NCBI GenBank assembly: GCA_029851415.1
Contig: CM056742.1
Span: forward strand, 148,743,121-148,807,120
DNA length: 64,000 nucleotides
Direction of reading: 5' to 3'
DNA from: Eretmocerus hayati
Lineage: Eukaryota > Arthropoda > Insecta > Hymenoptera > Aphelinidae
The position numbers and the translations under genes are program-made. Shown in pieces: positions 58,775-64,000 of the stretch. Under the pieces are notes generated by a model that worked only from the letters and a program-made list of their open reading frames with translations, had not been told where the DNA came from and did no database searches. How positions within the stretch are numbered: position 1 is the first letter of the stretch; every line of letters starts with the position of its first letter.

Positions 58775-61700
58775 CTATCGATTCTTTGGATTCTTTGTAA
58801 TCTTACGAGTAAGATATTCATGTGATTCATAAGGCAATGGTTTAGTCATAATATCAGCAACATTTTCTTTTGTTGCAACCCATTTGACTATAATCTTTCC
58901 TTGTTCAACACATTGTTTTATGAAATCACCATGTGTTTCAGCCATATGGACTCTATTCCCAGATTTTTCTCTTTGATTCAATTTCTTAGTAATTTCATCA
59001 ATTGATTCGTCGAAAGTTTTTAGCTTATGACTACCATCCATTTGAGTGCAATTACCGGCAGATTGATTATCACACCAAATTGTGACTGGATATAAAGTCT
59101 TTCCTAATGTATATCGAATCGATTTATCTATTGAGATGAGTTCTCGACAAGCTTCACTCATAGCTAGATATTCTGCTTCACAAGTTGAAAGAGTTACATA
59201 TTTTTGTTTGTAACTTTTCCAAGCGATTACATCCCCGAACAATTTAATAACATAACCTCCAGTTGAAGTCGAATCATCACAATCTCGAAAACTAGCATCA
59301 GTTAATGCTTCTAAATTTTCACCTAAAGATGTAAAAACGATTCCTAGATTCTTTGTTCCTTTGAGATACCTAAAGACTCTCTTAACATTTTTCCAATCAG
59401 TTTCAGTTGGATTACTCTTAGTATTCTCAGGATGATCAATCTTTCTTTTGGCTTTACTGCGAGTCAAAGGACCTTGAGATGTTTGAATCGTCTTATCGCC
59501 TTGATGAGTCGTAGGAATTCTTTCATTTTTTCGAGGTCTGCCTCTTTTTCTATTTTTAGATGAAACATTTACAAGTTGTTTTTCTGGAATACTACTTTCA
59601 TCATTTACACCATCAAAGTGAATCGAATCGTTGATAGAATCAACAACTTGTTTTGATGATTCAATCGTATCTTCATTTGTAAGTGATTTCTTTTTGTAAA
59701 TATCACCATAAACTAATTTTTCATTGAATCTAACATTTCTTGATTCTAAAAATTTCCGTGAAGAGGGATGCCAAAATATGTAACTTGTTTCTTTGTATCC
59801 TACCAAATAGACTTTGATAGCTTTTGCTTCGAACTTAGATTTTGATTTGTTGACTTTGACATAACTCACACATCCGAATCGTCTAATTTGTTCCAAATGA
59901 CAACTTGCATTTGGTGCGAATTTGTTGATTGGAATATCATATCCAATAGCTTTGTGAGGAGTCTTGTTATAACAACAAACAGCAACTTCTGCAGCTAATT
60001 CCCACATTGAGTTAGGTAAACCAGAATCAATTAATAGAGCTAAAATTTTCCTTTGAATTGTTTTGTTGAATCGTTCTGCTGTGCCATTATGTTCAGGAGT
60101 ATATGGAGGAGATAATTTTGATTCTATATTCTCCTTTTCTAATACCTCTGCAAAATGTCCTCCCATATATTCAAGAGCTTGATCTGATTTGATATAGCAA
60201 ACTTTCACATTTTCACCTATCAAATTTCGAGCTGATATCAAGAATGATTCTAACGCCTGGCTAGCTTGGTCTTTACTCTTCAAACAATAGACCATTGAGA
60301 ATCTAGAATAATCATCTACAAACACTATGATAAATACATTTTGTCCAGGATACGACACAGGACTTATTTTTCCCATAATATCCGTATGAATGACTTCAAG
60401 AGGTCTTTGAGCTCTTGCTCGTACTTCTTTGAATGGTAATCTTTCCATTTTCGACATTATGCATACTTCACAGTCTAGAATAGAATCGTCAAATTTTACA
60501 TTTTCTAACAAATTTGTTTTCTTCTGAAGTGTTCGAAGATAACCCAAAGATGCATGTCCTAACCTAGTATGCCATAGTTGTCCTAGATTCAAACTTTTGG
60601 AATTTTCACTCGTTTGTTCATCTAAATTCTTATCAATTGAATCATTTGAATTTATCAACGATATCAATTCATCAGAGCTTATAATAAAATTCTTGAGTGA
60701 GCTATTACTGGAAAAATTCGTGGTAGACTCTACTGGATTCTGCTGATTGTTGAGAGTTTTCTCTACTAGAACTACATCTTTCTCCCTCCCAATCGAAGAA
60801 TCAGTATTTATAGATTCGTTAGTAGCTCCCTCCGAAGCTAACAACTCTTCATCGTTATGACTCGTGTTCGACTCTTCTGGTGATTCAAGATGTGATACTA
60901 CTCGAGCATTACATGAATAATTTTTCAAAGTGGATTCTTTAGAATCATAAGACTCATTATTTTTAACTTCAAATCGAATAATCCAATTCGGTTTCTTATA
61001 AGTACCTTTGAAAAGAATTTTATCTGTGAATTTATCGTAAACTTTGAAGATTTTATCATCTAAATAAATTGAAAACCCTGAGTCAGCTAATTTTCTCAAA
61101 GAAAGCAAGTTTTCAGATAAATCTTTAGTAGCAATAACATCAGTCAATCGAATCAATTTTTTATCAGATGTCTCATTTGCTAAACTGAGTTCACCTTTCC
61201 CATCTATAACTAAATTTGCAAATTCGTTCTTATTCGCACTCTTAATGATTCCATTTTCGAGTCTTTTAAAATTAGAAAGAACCATAGACTGATTCACTAT
61301 ATGATCAGTTGCACCAGAATCTGCGATAAAATTTATAAAATTTTGTGCTCGATATGATTTTGAGAATAATTTCTTACCTTCACTCTCACTTTCGCTTTCT
61401 TCATCTTCATTTTCGCTTGAATCTACAACCATTCGAGCAGCTCGTTTAAAATTCTTCTTACTCTTTTTCAAATTTTCTTTCTTACTAATTTTGCCTAGAT
61501 TTTTCTTTCCAGATTTTCTTTTTCGTAGATTCTTACTTTGATTGTTAGAATCTGAGTCTTTGTCTTTTATTCTAGATATAGAAGGACTCTTACCTCGTCT
61601 AGGATTTGGACAAAGTCCACCCTTTCTGTGTACTGTCTGGCAGCGATAATGTAGCCACTTGTCAGTGTTGTGGAGAGGACAATCAACACCAGCTCTGTGA

Positions 61701-63417
61701 CCTCTCTGACCACATCTATGACAAGGATTAGAATCGTTCTCATTGTAGCTGACTCTATTGACTCTTGAATCATTGCGTTGGTTGCGATCAGATTCGGACT
61801 GAAACATGAATGATTTCATTTGATCTATATTCATTCCGATCTTGTTATCGTTTTTCTTTATAAGATTCGTTTGTCTTAAATCTTCATTTACTCCAGAGAC
61901 TGCATGATAGAATAATGAACTCAATTCTTCATCATCCAAGGGTTTTGACTCGTTAGATAAATTGTACTCTCTCACTAGAGAGTCGAATCGTTCGCAAAAG
62001 TCGAATACCTTCTCGTTTCGTTTCATTCGAATTTCATATAACTTCCCTTTGATAGTTACAGGATCTAAATTCAACTCTTTCCTTCTGAGTTCTTGAAGTT
62101 TGCTCAGATATTCTTTTGGATCTTGAATGTTAGTGATTCTACTATGATACTTTTCATCAATTCTATTCATGATTATGTCTCTGACTTGATTCTTTCTTCG
62201 AATTCTTTGAGTCTCAGTAAATTCTCTAGGATTAGGAGAATTATCGTCAATGATATCTATCAAATCATAACTTCGTAATTCAGACTTGAAATAGTCCAAC
62301 CATAAATCGAAATTCATTTTTTCAGACAGTTTGTATTTTCTGTCAATATGAATTTTTGATGTAAGTGAATCGTTTGTTAATTTTCCTACGAGAATTGATT
62401 TCAGAGTCTCTTCTAGATTCAAAGAATCATGAGTCGTGGTCAAATTTTGTAGGTTATTTACCTGTTCAGTTGGAGTCGTTTGATTCATTTGAATCGTTGA
62501 AGAATCGTTGGTTGCACTCGTACTTGGTTGAGTGCGAATCGTTGTAGAATCTTGAGTTGCACTTGTGCTCGGTCTTTGATCAGTGCGAATCGAAGAATCT
62601 TGAGTTGCTCTCGTACTTGGTTGACTCGTTAAGGAATCTTGAGACGGGCGATTTATTTGAGAACTTTGTTGACCCATGTCGAGTCTTTTCAATTCTTCAG
62701 TCTCCTTTTCAATTTCGGCTCGTCTCAAACGCATCCTTTCAATATCAGCACTCAACTTCAGACTCTCATTCAATTTGTCGACAACTTCACTGGATTTTTC
62801 GACCAATTTCTTATGAGTAGTAAGAGCAGAACTAAAATCCCTCGCTGCATCTCTGAATGTAAGTACGAAATCCGTCGAAATATTGATTGTACCGGGAACA
62901 TACGTGTTCTGTCTATCTCTTGACGTAGAACCAGTATTCATACTTGTATTTGGCGTTGACATACTCATTGGTCTCGAGTTTAATTCAGTTGGAGTCGTAG
63001 AATATTCTTTTTGAATCTTAGGGTCCTTATTATTTGCTGTAAAAAATATTCGTGAATCATTATCTGGATTTTTGATTTGTGTCAGGCCTGACTATTTTGA
63101 TTCTTAGATTCTTCTTCATAAGTTTATTCATAATCATTTCAAGAAACTTAGAAATTCTTTAACTTTTCACAGCTTACAGAATTTATCAGATGGCTTGATC
63201 TAAGAACTCATTTTCATGAACACATCAACACTTAGATGAATAAGAGAAAGTTCTAAATGTGAATCTTACTTTTCTCTTGATCATTTCGAGATTCTTCTAC
63301 TTCCATCGTTTCAATCTGACGAGCTTCATTTGGATCCACAATAACATCTAAAATGTTAGAGGATTGTTCCGATCCACTCAAGATCTCATCATTTTGTTGA
63401 ATTTCTTTATCAGCCAT
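58775..63417 (-). CDS. Copia Gag-Pol polyprotein with internal RT deletion; likely spliced
   Basis: Main frame 63036-58775, plus a probable first exon 63417-63270 (ATG GCT GAT, 49 codons) joined by a 233-bp intron (GTAAG at 63269, TTTTTTACAG ending at 63037); the phases agree and give about 1469 aa. If unspliced, the first ATG is at 62968 (MSMSTPN, 1397 aa; numbering below). Gag has a coiled coil (about 45-95), a Ser/Thr/Gln stretch with three PST-ATQDS-type repeats (about 115-160) and zinc knuckle CHRCGQRGHRAGVDC (about 416-430). Protease DSGATDH is near 550. Integrase follows: HTRLGHAS...CEVC, HTDIMGK, KSDQALEYMGG, PPYTPEHNGTAER. After the GRPRK linker the sequence jumps from RSKAKRKIDHPENTKS to NPTETDWKNVKRVFRYLKGT, the start of RNase H. 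The entire RT is missing, yet the frame is kept. RNase H has TDASF, CEAEYLAMSE, WCDNQSA and ADIMTKPLP. Confidence 0.9.
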
Positions 63418-64000
63418 CTTAACCGGGATATGAAACAGAATTGAAATGATTCGTAAATATTCGTCCGAGATTCGTATGTTTTCTAGATTCTTTCAGTTTG
63501 ATTCTTATACCAGATATAACTTTCAATAATGTTTCATACTTCCAAGTTAATAGAAAATGCACTGCGATTTTCAGAAAAACTAAGAAGCAGAAGTTTTGGA
63601 CTCATTTGCCGCATATGCACTCATATGTGCACCTCTCTAGGATATTAACAAGCACTGCTGTGATAAAATCCAGATTTGGGTTGCGCACACACATATGAGC
63701 ACTGTAAGCAACTTCGTCACAAACTTCTAAATCAACTACAAAAATTCACCGAACATCAAGTTTCAATTTGTAATTGATCCCCGGAATCCAAATTTTAATT
63801 GAACCTAGGAAATTTTATTTCAAATTTCGACCTTAATAAAATATACCAAAATTCAATAAAATATTTGGATATTTGTCAAATTCTGTCAATTCATAGATTC
63901 TTGAATCGTAGACTCTTGACTCATTGAACCGGTGATATGATAACACGAACATCAATGCATCATATATATATTAACATAAACATGAATGCAGAACATTTGC
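63418..64000. other. Copia 5' leader, continuing beyond the window
   Basis: No LTR or clear PBS was found. The sequence is AT-rich and rich in ATTC/GAATC motifs, like the rest of the element. Confidence 0.4.

Larger units (their letters stand above)
58072..64000 (-). mobile_element. Ty1/Copia retrotransposon lacking RT (5' end beyond window)
   Basis: On the - strand: coding region, then PPT (TAAGGGAGGGAG, 58425-58414) and 3' LTR starting TGTTGGAAATATAC at 58413. The 5' LTR is not within the 583 bases upstream of the first ATG, so it lies past 64000. The polyprotein has Gag, protease, integrase and RNase H, but no reverse transcriptase. Confidence 0.88.

Overview
The window is nuclear DNA of an animal, most likely an insect. 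It carries spliced protein genes with GT-AG introns, an eclair-type p24 gene close to the insect form, and arthropod-style BEL/Pao, Copia, Gypsy, LINE and MITE insertions. I cannot fix the order from the sequence; Hymenoptera is plausible but is inference. Nothing looks prokaryotic.

Only two host genes are well supported, both on the + strand. The last three coding exons of a p24 cargo receptor (eclair/TMED4-9) occupy 1-1042. A complete six-exon translation factor eIF4E3 (class III cap-binding protein, 219 aa) runs from 2128 to 23041. Its first intron is 15.1 kb and holds most of the 2.3-17.4 kb region: a 1.0-kb TIR transposon, palindromic MITEs, a 0.87-kb foldback element, a decayed antisense Copia copy, a tRNA-derived SINE-like piece, and an antisense tyrosine-recombinase gene with its own intron and intact catalytic residues (12960-14746). 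The later introns carry further MITEs.

From 24 to 36 kb there are two fold-back structures. One (24015-25872) has arms made of short tandem repeats, as in Drosophila FB elements, and is split by a later 980-bp transposon. The other is a very large, nearly perfect inverted repeat (28171-31745 and 32153-35729, about 3.58 kb per arm, 0.4-kb spacer), with a tandem array of about 100-bp units at the inner end of each arm. No gene was found in 35.7-40.9 kb.

A young, structurally complete BEL/Pao retrotransposon lies on the - strand at 40887-48607: near-identical LTRs, a 5-bp target duplication, PBS and PPT. Its gag and pol are in one frame, separated by a single UGA in the leaky context UGA-CUA-G. 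From 49.3 to 57.4 kb there is a LINE RT fragment, a hairpin repeat, a 5S-rRNA-derived segment, a gag-only Gypsy remnant with its LTR, a second LTR of that family in inverted orientation, and a degenerate minisatellite interrupted by a MITE. The window ends in a - strand Copia element (58072 to beyond 64000). Its long open frame has lost the whole reverse-transcriptase domain, and its gag appears to need splicing.

So the window is mainly a transposon-rich eIF4E3 locus and its flank. The most unusual items are the giant palindrome, the BEL readthrough stop, the RT-less but open Copia and the antisense intronic recombinase.
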